Positions 15,746 through 15,759 of a stretch of DNA of 15,759 nucleotides are shown here, piece by piece. This stretch comes from JBBQYA01 sp038209155. Its GTDB lineage: Bacteria > Bacteroidota > Bacteroidia > Sphingobacteriales > Sphingobacteriaceae. Below the pieces are notes generated by a model that searched no databases, was not told the origin of the DNA, and saw only the letters and a list, made by a program, of their open reading frames with translations. Numbering within the stretch: position 1 is the first letter of the stretch; every line of letters begins with the position of its first letter. The stretch spans positions 1 through 15,759 of the forward strand of contig JBBQYA010000071.1 in assembly GCA_038209155.1 (NCBI GenBank), in the 5' to 3' direction. The position numbers were made by a program, and so were the translations under genes.

Positions 15746-15759
15746 GGTTTTAGGAAGTT

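Overview
The window looks like chromosomal housekeeping DNA from a member of the Bacteroidota. Four things point there: about one-third GC by eye; weak or absent Shine-Dalgarno sequences; candidate promoters of the TAnnTTTG type in both divergent gaps with a clear control region; and a secreted protein ending in a gliding-motility/type IX secretion (T9SS type B) C-terminal domain. The alaS / M23 peptidase / short MerR neighbourhood also fits. I cannot name the genus. The futalosine-pathway gene mqnC means menaquinone is probably made by the Mqn route rather than the classical Men route.

Left part (16-7212, minus strand): a tight five-gene run, read from right to left. It holds an M16 metallopeptidase with an intact zinc site, a second M16 protein that has lost all zinc ligands but keeps the R/Y pair, a secreted fibronectin-III-like protein with a T9SS sorting domain, ribonuclease R, and a trans-polyprenyl diphosphate synthase. 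Gaps are 12, 4, 24 and 2 bp, so the run is probably one operon.

Middle part (7335-10775, plus strand): mqnC (cyclic dehypoxanthinyl futalosine synthase), scpB (chromosome segregation, partner of SMC/ScpA), a small charge-segregated protein of unknown function, and a YghO-like/GNAT-type protein. This run meets a minus-strand pair head-on: a 180-aa protein of unknown function and alaS, which overlap by ATGA. Both convergent genes end inside one inverted repeat, a candidate bidirectional terminator.

Right part (14092-15745, plus strand): diverging from alaS are a membrane-anchored M23 (LytM-type) peptidase, a short MerR-type regulator, and a CHY zinc-finger protein whose start codon overlaps the MerR stop (ATGA). 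The alaS/M23 gap holds a TAnnTTTG-like element for each direction and a perfect 17-bp palindrome between them.

I see no rRNA, tRNA, CRISPR array, insertion sequence, phage gene or defence system. No gene-free stretch exceeds about 155 bp. The points most worth a second look are the coupled MerR/CHY pair, the palindrome in the alaS/M23 control region, the charge-segregated small protein, the alaS-coupled unknown protein and the active/inactive M16 pair. None of these amounts to a clearly new system.
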